A DNA stretch of 64,000 nucleotides from Streptomyces roseoviridis (GCF_039535235.1 NZ_BAAAWU010000001.1:7257001-7321000); one strand, 5' to 3'. Positions 33,302-41,629 are shown, numbered from the stretch's first letter. A program made the numbers and translations. Notes: generated from the letters alone by a model not told the origin.

Positions 33302-34099
33302 GTGGTGGATACACAGTACGAAGACCTGTTGAAGCTGGTGCTCGAGTCGGGGACGGCCAAGGCCGACCGGACGGGAACCGGCACCCGAAGTGTCTTCGGA
33401 CACCAGCTCCGCTATGACCTCTCGCAAGGGTTCCCGCTGGTCACCACGAAGAAGGTACACCTCAAGTCCATCGTGTACGAGCTGCTGTGGTTCCTGCGCG
33501 GCGACTCGAACGTCGGCTGGCTGCGGGAGCACGGCGTGACCATCTGGGACGAGTGGGCCGACGAGAACGGCGACCTCGGCCCGGTCTACGGCGCCCAGTG
33601 GCGCTCCTGGCCCGCCCCCGACGGCCGGCACATCGACCAGATCAGCCAGGTCCTCGACACCCTGCGCCGTGACCCCGACTCCCGGCGGATGATCGTCTCG
33701 GCGTGGAACGTCGCCGAACTGGACCGCATGGCCCTCGCCCCCTGCCACGCCTTCTTCCAGTTCCACGTCGCCGACGGCAGGCTCTCCTGCCAGCTCTACC
33801 AGCGCAGCGCCGACCTGTTCCTCGGCGTCCCGTTCAACATCGCCAGCTACGCGCTGCTCACCCACATGGTGGCGCAGCAGACCGGACTGCGGCCGGGCGA
33901 CTTCATCTGGACCGGCGGCGACTGCCACATCTACGACAACCACGTCCAGCAGGTCACCGAGCAGCTGTCGCGCACGCCCTTCGACTTCCCGCAGCTGCGC
34001 CTGCGCGAGGCGGACTCGCTGTTCGACTACGCCTACTCCGACGTGGAGATCGTGGACTACAAGCACCACCCGGCGATCAAGGCCCCGGTGGCGGTGTGA
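33302..34099 (+). CDS. thyA: Thymidylate synthase
   Basis: 265 aa. Makes dTMP from dUMP with methylene-tetrahydrofolate. Landmarks: RTGTGTRSVFGHQLRYDLSQGFPLVTTKKV, YGAQWRSW, catalytic Cys in LAPCHAFFQF, QRSADLFLGVPFNIASYALL and CHIYDNHVQQ. GTG 33302 lies 8 nt after TAGACT, so the mRNA is likely leaderless. folA overlaps the stop by 4 nt, the usual pairing, because ThyA consumes the folate that FolA regenerates. Confidence 0.98.
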   Translation: MVDTQYEDLLKLVLESGTAKADRTGTGTRSVFGHQLRYDLSQGFPLVTTKKVHLKSIVYELLWFLRGDSNVGWLREHGVTIWDEWADENGDLGPVYGAQWRSWPAPDGRHIDQISQVLDTLRRDPDSRRMIVSAWNVAELDRMALAPCHAFFQFHVADGRLSCQLYQRSADLFLGVPFNIASYALLTHMVAQQTGLRPGDFIWTGGDCHIYDNHVQQVTEQLSRTPFDFPQLRLREADSLFDYAYSDVEIVDYKHHPAIKAPVAV

Positions 34100-34659
34100 A
34101 CGTCGGGCTCATCTGGGCACAGAACCCCGACGGCGTGATCGGCGCCGACAACGGGATCCCGTGGCGGCTGCCGGAGGACATGGCGCACTTCAAGGCGACC
34201 ACCCTCGGCCACCCCGTGATCATGGGGCGCAGGACGTGGGACTCGCTCCCCGCGCGGTTCCGTCCGCTGAGCGGCCGGCGCAACATCGTGGTGACGCGCA
34301 ACCCGCACTGGACCGCCGAAGGCGCCCAGCGGGCCGGCTCCCTCGCCTCGGCACTGGAGCTGGCGGCCGGATCCGCGCAGGTCGGGGACGAGCCGGGGAC
34401 CGGGGGCGAGAGAGAGCCCGGGACCGCGGCGGGGCCGGGCCCCGAGGCCCCTTCCGCCTGGGTGATCGGCGGCGGCGAGATCTACCGTGCGGCCCTGCCG
34501 TACGCCACGACGCTCTCCGTGACGGAGGTCGACGCGCCGGTGACCGGCGACACCTTCGCCCCGTCGCTCGACCGGGCCTGGCGGATCACCGAGGACACCG
34601 GATGGCTGTCCTCCACGACGGAGCTGCGCTACCGCATCCGCCGCTACGCCCGGCCGTGA
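34096..34659 (+). CDS. folA: Dihydrofolate reductase
   Basis: 187 aa. NADPH-dependent reduction of dihydrofolate. Landmarks: IWAQNPDGVIGADNGIPWRLPEDMAHFKATT, GHPVIMGRRTWDSLP, RNIVVTRNP, WVIGGGEIYRAALPYA. GTG 34096 overlaps the thyA stop (GTGA). Residues about 93-120 are a Gly/Glu/Pro-rich insertion not found in typical 160-residue enzymes, located just before the GGGEIY strand and thus on a surface loop. Confidence 0.97.
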   Translation: MNVGLIWAQNPDGVIGADNGIPWRLPEDMAHFKATTLGHPVIMGRRTWDSLPARFRPLSGRRNIVVTRNPHWTAEGAQRAGSLASALELAAGSAQVGDEPGTGGEREPGTAAGPGPEAPSAWVIGGGEIYRAALPYATTLSVTEVDAPVTGDTFAPSLDRAWRITEDTGWLSSTTELRYRIRRYARP

Positions 34660-34675
34660 CGCACCGGTGACGGCC

Positions 34676-34710
34676 GGGCGCGGACCGGGGAACCGTCCCG
34701 GTCCGCGCCC
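34676..34710. terminator. Bidirectional hairpin terminator
   Basis: Perfect 14-bp stem (34676-34689 with 34697-34710), 7-nt loop, between the convergent folA and melC2 genes. Confidence 0.88.
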
Positions 34711-34716
34711 GCGGCC

Positions 34717-35544
34717 TCAGGCCGCCGTGTCGAAGGTGTAGTGGCGGGTGTGGTCCAGCATGTCGGCCGGGGTGACGTCGTTCCACGGCCGCATGGTGTC
34801 GTTCAGGTCCACGACGTTCGGGGTGCCCGCGGCCGGGAGGTAGGCCGAGCGCGGGTGCCGGGCCTGCCAGTCGGCCCACAGCTTGTCGACGAAGGCGTGG
34901 TGCAGCCAGAAGACCGGGTCGTTCGGGGAGACACCGGTGGCCATCTGCCCGCCCACCCACACGTGGACGCGGTTGTGCAGGTTCACCCCGCGCCAGCCTT
35001 CGAGGTGGTTGCGGAACCCGTCCGACGAGCTGTTCCAGGGCGCCGTGTCGTACGTCTCCATGGCGAGGACGGAGTCCACCTCGGCGCGCGTGGGCAGCTG
35101 CCGGCCGCCCGCGCCGAGGTCGCGGCGGAGGTAGTCGCGGCCGTCGACGCGCACGTTGACGGTCCAGCGGCCGGCGGCGCGGGCGAACGGTCCGTCGGTG
35201 ACCTGACCGTCGCGGGCCCGGCCGGTGCCGCCGAGGAAGTCGGGCGCCCACAGCGAGGAACGGGCCGTGCGGTCGGCCGTCCAGTCCCAGTAGGGGAGGG
35301 TGACGGTCGCGTCGACGGACCGCAGCGCCTGCTCGAACTCTATGAGGAAGCGCCGGTGCCAGGGCAGGAACGACGGCGACCGGTGGCCGACCCGGTCGCC
35401 GGTGTCGGTGTCGCCCATGATGAAGGCGTTGTGCGTGGTGACGAAGGTGTCGTACCGGCCGCTGCGCTTGAGCTCGAGAAGGGCGTCGACGAAGCGTCGC
35501 TTCTCATCGGCGGTGAGGGCGGCCTGGTTCTTGCGTACGGTCAT
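34717..35544 (-). CDS. melC2: Tyrosinase
   Basis: 275 aa type-3 copper enzyme that oxidises monophenols and diphenols to quinones, starting melanin formation. All six copper ligands are in place: His38 (TTHNAF), His54 (GHRSPSF), His63 (PWHRRF), and in the second half LHNRVH (two) and LHHAFVD. It has no signal peptide and is exported in complex with MelC1. ATG 35544 has GGAG upstream, 27 nt after the melC1 stop. Confidence 0.98.
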   Translation of the reverse strand: MTVRKNQAALTADEKRRFVDALLELKRSGRYDTFVTTHNAFIMGDTDTGDRVGHRSPSFLPWHRRFLIEFEQALRSVDATVTLPYWDWTADRTARSSLWAPDFLGGTGRARDGQVTDGPFARAAGRWTVNVRVDGRDYLRRDLGAGGRQLPTRAEVDSVLAMETYDTAPWNSSSDGFRNHLEGWRGVNLHNRVHVWVGGQMATGVSPNDPVFWLHHAFVDKLWADWQARHPRSAYLPAAGTPNVVDLNDTMRPWNDVTPADMLDHTRHYTFDTAA

Positions 35545-35571
35545 GGTGGTGCTGCTCCTGGATCGGTCGGG

Positions 35572-35973
35572 TCAGGTGAGGGTGAGCGGGACGAGCGGGG
35601 CGCCCTGCAGTTCCCGTACGGCCGCGCGGGCGGCCGCCTTGGGCGTGGCGACGGGCTCGTAGTGCGTGATCACGCTGATCCAGGTGCCGTCGGCGTTCTG
35701 CATCACGTGCAGTTCCTCGCCGTCGATCGTGACGGTGTAGCCGCCGGTGTGGTGCCCCCCGTGGTGTCCGCCGCCGTGCGAGGGGCCGCCCTTGATGCGG
35801 CGGCCCTGGTAGACCTCGTCGAAGGAACCCGGGGCGGCGGCGGCTCCGGCGGCCGGAGCGGCGGTACGGGCCGTGGCGGCGTCGGCGTGCCCGGCCAGGG
35901 CGAGCCCCGCGGCGGCGCCGGCCGCGGCGCCCGCGGCGACACCCAGGGCCTTGCGGCGGGTGATGCTGGACAT
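35572..35973 (-). CDS. melC1: Tyrosinase cofactor/chaperone
   Basis: 133 aa copper-transfer chaperone that inserts Cu into MelC2 and carries it out of the cell. Tat-type signal peptide (ITRRKALGVAAGAAAGAAAG...LALAGHADA) and a His-rich copper site GGGHHGGHH, then the caddie core YTVTIDGEELHVMQNADGTWISV with the Tyr that occupies the tyrosinase pocket. First gene of the mel operon. ATG 35973 follows AGGGGG. Confidence 0.97.
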   Translation of the reverse strand: MSSITRRKALGVAAGAAAGAAAGLALAGHADAATARTAAPAAGAAAAPGSFDEVYQGRRIKGGPSHGGGHHGGHHTGGYTVTIDGEELHVMQNADGTWISVITHYEPVATPKAAARAAVRELQGAPLVPLTLT

Positions 35974-35998
35974 GGAAAAACCCCCTGTGTCTGTGCGA

Positions 35999-36024
35999 CC
36001 GGGGGATTGGTCATATGCCCCCGG
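35999..36024. promoter_or_regulatory. Inverted repeat in the melC leader
   Basis: CCGGGGG (35999-36005) and CCCCCGG (36018-36024), spaced by 12 nt containing CATATG, lie 26-51 nt upstream of melC1. If within the transcript it can form a hairpin near the ribosome site; otherwise an operator. Confidence 0.5.
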
Positions 36025-36343
36025 CGATTTCCATCGGTATCGCGAGGGATCGGACGGGTGGAAATCGCCACGGGGAGGTTGGCCGCGATACGGACAACCT
36101 GTCGCGAAAAGTGCAGAGTTGAACGGAGTTGATCTTGCGGTGCGGCGGCCGCGGAGGGCCCGGCGGCGAAAGACTTGCGGAGAAAGTGATCATCTCGTGA
36201 ATGATCTTTCGGTCCGGTGTCCGGCGTGTGGCGGAGCCCACGCCCGCACTCTGGCCGGATCCGCACCACGGGACGAGCGCCCGCCCGCCCGCAATCACCG
36301 GAAACCTCGGCTCCCGGCCGCACGGGGCGTTAGCGTGGCCGGC
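36025..36343. other. Divergent regulatory region melC1 / hydrolase
   Basis: About 320 nt of lower GC, no gene. Holds the melC promoter region and a near-palindrome GATCAT-N7-ATGATC (36188-36206) with flanking GAAAG/TTTC. TAGCGT 8-13 nt before 36344 is a likely -10 for the leaderless hydrolase gene. Confidence 0.55.
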
Positions 36344-37189
36344 ATGCGCGAAGTGATCACTGAGGACCGCCGGACCCTGGCGGTGGAGGAGTGGGGAGAC
36401 CCGGCCGGAACACCGGTCGTCTACCTGCACGGCAGTCCCATGAGCCGACTCGCCCGCTACCCGGACGAGTCCCTGTTCCACGAGCTCGGCGTCCGGCTGA
36501 TCACCTTCGACCGGCCCGGATTCGGCTGCTCCACCCCGAGGCCGGGCCGCCGGGTGGTGGACGCCGCGGACGACGTGGCCGCCATAGCCGACGCCCTCGG
36601 CCTGGACCGCTTCCCCGTGTTCGGGGTCTCGGGAGGGGGCCCGCACGCCATGGCCTTCGCGGCCCTGTTCCCCGAGCGGGTGACCCGGCTCGGAACGCTG
36701 GCGAGCCTGGCACCGCGGGACGCGGACGGGCTGGACTGGACGGCGGGCATGAACGAGGGCAACCGGCGCAGCGCCGCGGCCGCCCTGGCCGGCCGCGAGG
36801 CGGTCGGGGAACACCTGGCACGCGTGGACACGACCGACCTGCCGCCCATGCCCGCCATCGAGCAGGCGGTCTTCGCCCGGCCCGAGATCGGCGCCATGAT
36901 CGGCCCGGCGTTCGACGAGGCGGTCCGCCCGGGCCTCGACGGCTGGGCCGACGACGTCACGGCCCTGTTCGGTACGGAGTGGGGATTCGACCCGGCCGGC
37001 ATCACCGTCCCGGTGCGGCTGTGGCACGGCGGGCTCGACACGCTGGTCCCTCCCGCGCACGGCGAGTGGCTCGCCGCCCGCATCCGCACCGCGACGCTCA
37101 TCCGCCAGCCCGACGCGGGGCACGGCGGCCATTTCGACGCCACCCCGGCGATGCTCGCCTGGCTGCTCGACACAAGCCCCCTCCCGTAG
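36344..37189 (+). CDS. Alpha/beta hydrolase
   Basis: 281 aa. Oxyanion-side motif VVYLHGSPMSRL, nucleophile elbow GVSGGG (Ser), acid in LWHGGLDTLVPPAHGEWLA, base His in DAGHGGHFD. Landmarks match epoxide-hydrolase/proline-iminopeptidase-like members, but the substrate cannot be assigned. Leaderless start at ATG 36344. Monocistronic. Confidence 0.92.
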   Translation: MREVITEDRRTLAVEEWGDPAGTPVVYLHGSPMSRLARYPDESLFHELGVRLITFDRPGFGCSTPRPGRRVVDAADDVAAIADALGLDRFPVFGVSGGGPHAMAFAALFPERVTRLGTLASLAPRDADGLDWTAGMNEGNRRSAAAALAGREAVGEHLARVDTTDLPPMPAIEQAVFARPEIGAMIGPAFDEAVRPGLDGWADDVTALFGTEWGFDPAGITVPVRLWHGGLDTLVPPAHGEWLAARIRTATLIRQPDAGHGGHFDATPAMLAWLLDTSPLP

Positions 37190-37233
37190 ACCCCCTTCCG
37201 TCACGGGACCGTCGGAGCGCGTCGGTCCCTCAC

Positions 37234-37407
37234 GGCGCGGCTCCCGGCGGACGAGCCGTCAAGAGCCCGCGGCGCGCCGCGCCGGCGGACGGTCCGTCAG
37301 GAATGCGTGGCGCGGCTCCCGGCGGACGGCCCATGAGGAATGCGTGGCGCGACTCCCGACGGAGGGGCCGTCGAAATTCCGTGGCACGCCGCGCCGGCGG
37401 ACGCGAG
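37234..37407. repeat. Degenerate 37-38-bp tandem repeat
   Basis: Five imperfect units start at 37234, 37271, 37309, 37346 and 37383; each opens with GGCGCG(G/C)CTCCC-like sequence followed by GGCGGACG and a CCGTCA/GGAAT segment. It fills the space between the hydrolase and DinB genes. No gene inside. Confidence 0.85.
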
Positions 37408-37417
37408 GATGCCGGGC

Positions 37418-38008
37418 ATGGAAACAGGCGAGCCCGTCGACGGCCCCGGCGACGCGTCGGCGGTGACCCGGTGGACGCGGTCGACCGTCCACACCGACAT
37501 GTGGGTCGACCCCGACGACGATCCGCGCGAGGACGCCGACGAGGGCATCGACGAGCGCACCGCGCTGCTCGCCGCCCTCCGGCACTTCCGCCTCACCCTG
37601 GCAATGAAGTGCGCCGGCCTGGACGCCGGGCAGCTGGCCCGGCGCGCCGTGCCCCCGTCCACGATGTCCCTGCTCGGCCTCGTGCGGCACATGGCCGAGG
37701 ACGAACGGCACTTCCGCCGGCTCGCCGGCGAGGACCTGCCCAGGATCTACCGCACCGCCGAGGACCGCGACGGGGACTGGAACGGCGCCGTCGCCGACCC
37801 GGAGGTCGCCACGGACGCCTGGGACCGGTGGCGGGCCGAGAGGGAGGAGACCGACCGGTTCATCGCCGGCTTCACCGACCTCGGCACCCGGACCGGCGGC
37901 GGAGAGCGGCTGCGGGACCTCCTGGTCATGCAGATCACGGAGTACGCGCGGCACTGCGGCCACGCCGACCTCCTGCGCGAGCGGCTCGACGGCCGCGTGG
38001 GCCAGTGA
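37418..38008 (+). CDS. DinB family protein (DUF664-like)
   Basis: 196 aa four-helix-bundle protein. The DinB/DUF664 frame is recognisable by LLAALRHFRLTLAMKCAGLDAGQLARRAVPPSTMSLLGLVRHMAEDERHFRRL and the C-terminal LRDLLVMQITEYARHCGHADLLRERLDG; three His (GLVRHM, YARHCGHADL) are the expected metal ligands. Members of this group are linked to mycothiol-dependent chemistry, but the substrate is open. ATG 37418 with GAGG. Confidence 0.88.
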   Translation: METGEPVDGPGDASAVTRWTRSTVHTDMWVDPDDDPREDADEGIDERTALLAALRHFRLTLAMKCAGLDAGQLARRAVPPSTMSLLGLVRHMAEDERHFRRLAGEDLPRIYRTAEDRDGDWNGAVADPEVATDAWDRWRAEREETDRFIAGFTDLGTRTGGGERLRDLLVMQITEYARHCGHADLLRERLDGRVGQ

Positions 38009-38050
38009 CCTCACGGCCCCCACGGCCGTCGGCACCGGCTGCGCACACGA

Positions 38051-38080
38051 AGGGGCCCGCCCCGTCCGGGGCGGGCCCCT
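38051..38080. terminator. Bidirectional hairpin terminator
   Basis: Perfect 13-bp stem (38051-38063 with 38068-38080), 4-nt loop, between convergent DinB and CBS genes. Confidence 0.85.
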
Positions 38081-38117
38081 GGTCGTGCCCGGCCGGCGGG
38101 CCGGGGGGCGTGGGGCG

Positions 38118-38561
38118 TCAGTGGGCGCCCGCGTAGACGCGGCTCGCGAACTCCGCGATCTGCTTGTCGGTGAGGTTCTGCGCGAGGTTGGCCTCCGAGA
38201 TCATTCCGCAGAGGCGGTGATCGTTCTGCATGTCGATCACCGGCAGCCGCTTCACCTGGTGCTGCTCCATGACGTGCAGGGCGTCCGTCGCCGACGCGTC
38301 CGCGTCGATCCAGTGCAGCTCGCCGCCGAGGGAACCGCACTCGACCTGAGCGGGGTCCTTCCCGTCGGCCACGCACTGGACGACGATGTCGCGGTCGGTG
38401 ACCATGCCCTTCAGCTTGTCGTCGTCGCCGCAGATGGGCAGCGCGCCCACGTGCAGTTCGCGCATCATCCGCGCCGCGTCCCGCAGCGACTCGTGCTCAC
38501 CCACACACTGCGCGCCCGCCGTCATGATGTCGCGGGCCTTCAGTGCCTTGTCCTGCGCCAT
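38118..38561 (-). CDS. CBS-pair domain protein
   Basis: 147 aa consisting of two CBS motifs: ARDIMTAGAQCVGEHESLRDAARMM ... KLKGMVTDRDIVVQ and WIDADASATDALHVMEQHQVKRLPVID ... LCGMISEANLAQNL. Such stand-alone pairs bind adenine nucleotides or regulate partner proteins. ATG 38561 preceded by GAGGAGGAG. Typical of Streptomyces stress regulons. Confidence 0.92.
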   Translation of the reverse strand: MAQDKALKARDIMTAGAQCVGEHESLRDAARMMRELHVGALPICGDDDKLKGMVTDRDIVVQCVADGKDPAQVECGSLGGELHWIDADASATDALHVMEQHQVKRLPVIDMQNDHRLCGMISEANLAQNLTDKQIAEFASRVYAGAH

Positions 38562-38703
38562 GATCGCTCCTCCTCGGCTGTCGACATGGGTGTGTACAGG
38601 ACCGGTTTCCCTGTCTTTCCATCGGAACACGCGCACGCGTCGGCTGCCATGCTGCGAGGCCCCGGAACACCTGCCCGGTCGGCGGGCCTCCGGTGGCGTG
38701 TGT

Positions 38704-39384
38704 CTACGGAGAGGTGGAGCGGCGCTGGTCGCTCTCGTTGCGCAGGTCGGTGGTGTGCCGGGTGAGGGTGTCCACGCGTGCGGCGAGGTCGGGGTGGCGG
38801 CGGGCCAGGTGGGCGTGGGTGCGGGAGAGCGGTTCGAGCAGCTGGGCCGGGTTGCTGTCCGCGAGGGCCTCGTCGAGGTCCTGGCGCAGGGCCGGGGGGA
38901 GGGAGTCGAGGGCGGTGATCTGCCCGGCGAGCCGACGCAGGTCGGCCGCGTTCCCGTGGGCCCAGGCGGTGACGGAACGGTCGGCCGCGCGGCGGTCGCG
39001 CGTGGCCTGGACGCGCTGCTCCGCGGTGCTGCCGGGATTCCCGGGCCGTACGCGCAGATAGCGGCGCTCGGCCGCCTGGCGGCTGGTGACGCCGAGTGGA
39101 TGGGCGAGGTCGGCCCAGCTGGCGCCGGCGTCCCGGGCGGCCTCGATGAGGCCCGGCTCCCAGCCGGCGAGCTGTTCGCGCAGCTCGCGCAGGAGCAGGA
39201 GGGCGGCGAGCGCTTCCTCCGACGAGGTGCTCTCGGGCGTCTCCCCGGACTCCCCGGACTCCCCGGAGGAGGCGGACGGCGCCGTACGGGCCTGGCGGAG
39301 GGTCTCGTCGATCGCGGCGAGGGCCGAGAGGGCCGCCTGGAAGGCGACGGGATGTCCCGCGGTGGGATGTTCGGGTCCTGCCAT
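38704..39384 (-). CDS. HSP18-type transcriptional regulator
   Basis: 226 aa. Ser/Glu-rich tract (SASSGESGESGETPESTSSEE) in the first third, then LLLLRELREQLAGWEPGLIEAARDAGASWADLAHPLGVTSRQAAERRYLRVRP, an HTH (ASWADLAHPLGVTSRQAAERR), and a helical C-terminus. This arrangement is annotated in Streptomyces as the regulator beside hsp18/hsp20. Divergent from hsp20 with a shared operator-like region of 143 nt. ATG 39384 with GAGGGAG. Confidence 0.85.
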   Translation of the reverse strand: MAGPEHPTAGHPVAFQAALSALAAIDETLRQARTAPSASSGESGESGETPESTSSEEALAALLLLRELREQLAGWEPGLIEAARDAGASWADLAHPLGVTSRQAAERRYLRVRPGNPGSTAEQRVQATRDRRAADRSVTAWAHGNAADLRRLAGQITALDSLPPALRQDLDEALADSNPAQLLEPLSRTHAHLARRHPDLAARVDTLTRHTTDLRNESDQRRSTSP

Positions 39385-39400
39385 GGTCACTCCCTCACCT

Positions 39401-39474
39401 TTGTCGTCGATCCGTTTTGTCGTCGATCCGTTGACGTCGGAGTTGTCGTCCATCCGTTGACATGTTACAACGGA
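39401..39474. promoter_or_regulatory. hsp20 / regulator divergent control region
   Basis: Three direct repeats TTGTCGTC(G/C)ATCCGTT at 39401-39416, 39417-39432 and 39443-39458, the third running into a perfect inverted repeat TCCGTTG-N8-CAACGGA (39453-39474). TTGACA (39457-39462) inside it could be the -35 of hsp20, so a bound repressor would occlude it. Confidence 0.7.
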
Positions 39475-39527
39475 GTCAGGTGAAGCGCATTGGCAGTCAT
39501 TGCCTGATCCACTGGAGGTGTTTCGCG

Positions 39528-39962
39528 ATGTTGATGCGCACCGACCCGTTCCGCGAGCTCGACCGGCTCACGCAGCAGATGCTGGGCACCGCCGGCACCT
39601 GGTCCCGTCCCTCCCCGGTCCCGATGGACGCGTACCGCGAAGGCGACGACTACGTGATCGTCATGGACCTGCCCGGTGTCTCGACGGACGCGATCGACAT
39701 CGACGTCGAGCGGAACATGCTGACGGTCAAGGCGGAGCGCCGCCCCGTCGCGAAGGCCGACGACGTGCAGATGGAGCTGTCCGAGCGGCCGCTCGGCGTC
39801 TTCTCCCGGCAGCTGATGCTGGCCGACACGCTCGACACCGAGAAGATCACGGCCGACTACGTCGCGGGCGTCCTCACGCTCCGCATCCCGATCGCCGAGC
39901 GCGCGAAGCCCCGCAAGATCAGCATCAGTCGCGGCGACGACCGCAAGCAGATCAGCGGCTGA
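39528..39962 (+). CDS. Hsp20/alpha-crystallin family small heat-shock protein
   Basis: 144 aa. Alpha-crystallin core: VPMDAYREGDDYVIVMDLPGV, DIDVERNMLTVKAERR, FSRQLMLADTLDTEKITADYVAGVLTLRIPIAE. Matches Hsp18 of Streptomyces. It holds unfolded proteins as an ATP-independent chaperone. ATG 39528 with GGAGGTG. First of three same-strand genes (two DUF2267 follow). Confidence 0.95.
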   Translation: MLMRTDPFRELDRLTQQMLGTAGTWSRPSPVPMDAYREGDDYVIVMDLPGVSTDAIDIDVERNMLTVKAERRPVAKADDVQMELSERPLGVFSRQLMLADTLDTEKITADYVAGVLTLRIPIAERAKPRKISISRGDDRKQISG

Positions 39963-40064
39963 GCCGCCACCAGGCCGGGAGCGGAGGGCGGAAGTCGCTC
40001 CCCCTCCTTTCCTCCTCCGCCCTCCGCTCCCCGCACCCCGCACCCGTTCGCGAAGGGGGCCCTG

Positions 40065-40463
40065 ATGAGACTGCGCTGGGAGACCTTCCTCGACTCCGTC
40101 CAGGAGCGGGGTGCCTACGACACGCCCCAGGAGGCCGAGCGCGCCGCCCGCACCGTGCTGGCGCTGCTCGGCGCGCATCTGGTCGGCGACGTCCGTGCCG
40201 CGCTCGCCGCCCGCCTCCCGGAGACCTTCTCCGTCATCCTGCTCAACCCGCTCCAGGCCGTCGAACCGCTCTCGCCGGAGCGCTTCGTCCGCGCGACGGC
40301 CGCGTGGATCGAAGGCGCCACGGAGCGGACCGCGGCGTGGGACGTCAGCGCCGTCCTCAGCGTCGTCGCGGATGCCGCCGGCGAGGAGCTCACGGCCCAG
40401 ATGCTCCTCCAGCTCCCGCCCGGCTACGACCTCCTCTTCGGCCGGCCGCACCTCCCGAGGTGA
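40065..40463 (+). CDS. DUF2267 protein
   Basis: 132 aa. DUF2267 pattern: FLDSVQERGAYDTPQEAERAARTVLALLGAHLVGD and VRAALAARLPETFSVILL; ending LPPGYDLLFGRP. Function unknown; genes of this family follow hsp20 and its regulator in many actinobacteria. Start ATG 40065 with GAAGGGGG. 102 nt after hsp20. Confidence 0.9.
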   Translation: MRLRWETFLDSVQERGAYDTPQEAERAARTVLALLGAHLVGDVRAALAARLPETFSVILLNPLQAVEPLSPERFVRATAAWIEGATERTAAWDVSAVLSVVADAAGEELTAQMLLQLPPGYDLLFGRPHLPR

Positions 40464-40545
40464 CCGGCACCCCTGTCAAACCTGTTCGCTCCGCCCGGGT
40501 GGCGTCCGTCCCCCGGGCCCGAAGAGAACGGCGGTCCACACCACC

Positions 40546-41046
40546 ATGACACTCCAGGCCGAGACCATGACCTCCGCCCCGGCGCCCGCGGCCGCGCCGC
40601 CCTCCGAGCGCGCCGCCGTGTCGTACACGGCGCTGCTCGAACGGGTCCGTTACGAGGGCGCGTACCCGACCCGCGAACGCGCCGAGGAAGCGGTCCGCTC
40701 GGTGCTCGCGGCCCTCGGCCGGCAGCTCGTCGGTGACGAGCGGGTCGAGCTCGCCGCCCGTCTCCCCGTCGAAGCGGCCCTGGTGCTCACCGCCCAGATC
40801 CCCGCCACCACGCCGCTCACCGGCTGGGAGTTCGTCAAGGACCTCGCCCGGCGCACCGGCGGCAGCCCGGCCACCACCCGCTGGAACGTCGGCGCCGTCC
40901 TCGCCCCCGTCTCCCAGCTGGTCGGCTCCGACCTGGTGGACCGCATCATCGACCAGCTCCCGCCCGGCTACGCGCTCCTCTTCGGCAAGGCCGACCTCCG
41001 TCCGGCCCGCCGACCGGCCCACGAGGCGCAGGGCGCGCGCGACTGA
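40546..41046 (+). CDS. DUF2267 protein
   Basis: 166 aa paralogue of the preceding gene: LLERVRYEGAYPTRERAEEAVRSVLAALGRQLVGDERVELAARLPVE and LPPGYALLFGKADL, with an added Ala/Pro-rich N-terminus. The ATG at 40546 lacks a strong ribosome site. Likely co-expressed with the upstream copy (82-nt gap). Confidence 0.9.
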   Translation: MTLQAETMTSAPAPAAAPPSERAAVSYTALLERVRYEGAYPTRERAEEAVRSVLAALGRQLVGDERVELAARLPVEAALVLTAQIPATTPLTGWEFVKDLARRTGGSPATTRWNVGAVLAPVSQLVGSDLVDRIIDQLPPGYALLFGKADLRPARRPAHEAQGARD

Positions 41047-41054
41047 GCCGTCGG

Positions 41055-41102
41055 CCCTCGCGGCAGCCCGGATGAGCCGGCTCACCCGGGCTGCCGCGAG
41101 GG
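41055..41102. terminator. Bidirectional hairpin terminator
   Basis: Perfect 17-bp stem (41055-41071 with 41086-41102) ending the DUF2267 unit. The right arm overlaps the last codons of the convergent DUF3291 gene. Confidence 0.9.
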
Positions 41103-41597
41103 CGCCTCGCCCGCCCGATGAGCGGCGGCCTCGGCGGCGGTGAACGAGGAGGCGAAGGTGAACGCGCGCGGGGACGGCCCGTGCGCGCGCAGCTCCGCGA
41201 GCCGCTCCAGGGCCTCGCCGACGCCCGGCCGGTGACCGGCGGGCACCCACCACAGCACCAGGTGCGCCTCGACGTGCCGCTCGAACCACTCACGGCGCCG
41301 CCGCATGACCTCCAGGTGTCCACTGCGGTACGTGAAGTCCCACAGGGCCTCCCGTGACTCCCACACCGTCAGATTCACGATGACGTCCTCACCGGCCGGG
41401 CGCAGGCCGGTGGCGTCGGCCGCGCCGTCCTCCACGAGCCGCCACACGAAACCGGGCGCGCGGTCGGCGGCCGCGTTGACCGGGTCGAGCATCTCGGCGA
41501 ACGGCGCGATGCGGGGGTCGTCGAAGGGGTAGCGGAGTGTGGCCACGTTGAGCTGGGCGAGATGGGCGTGCGGGGCCGAGGGCGCGGTCGAGGTCAT
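41082..41597 (-). CDS. DUF3291 (ABM-like) protein
   Basis: 171 aa. DUF3291 pattern LAQLNVATLRYPFDDPRIAPFAEMLDPVNAAADRAPGFVWRL and NLTVWESREALWDFTYRSGHLEVMRRRREWF; related in fold to antibiotic biosynthesis monooxygenases/dimeric alpha-beta barrel proteins. It follows the SufR-like regulator by 32 nt on the same strand and is therefore probably co-transcribed and under its control. The 3' end lies in the terminator stem. Confidence 0.88.
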   Translation of the reverse strand: MTSTAPSAPHAHLAQLNVATLRYPFDDPRIAPFAEMLDPVNAAADRAPGFVWRLVEDGAADATGLRPAGEDVIVNLTVWESREALWDFTYRSGHLEVMRRRREWFERHVEAHLVLWWVPAGHRPGVGEALERLAELRAHGPSPRAFTFASSFTAAEAAAHRAGEAPSRQPG

Positions 41598-41629
41598 GGC
41601 CTCATCCCAGCACGCCCCGTATTTCTATG

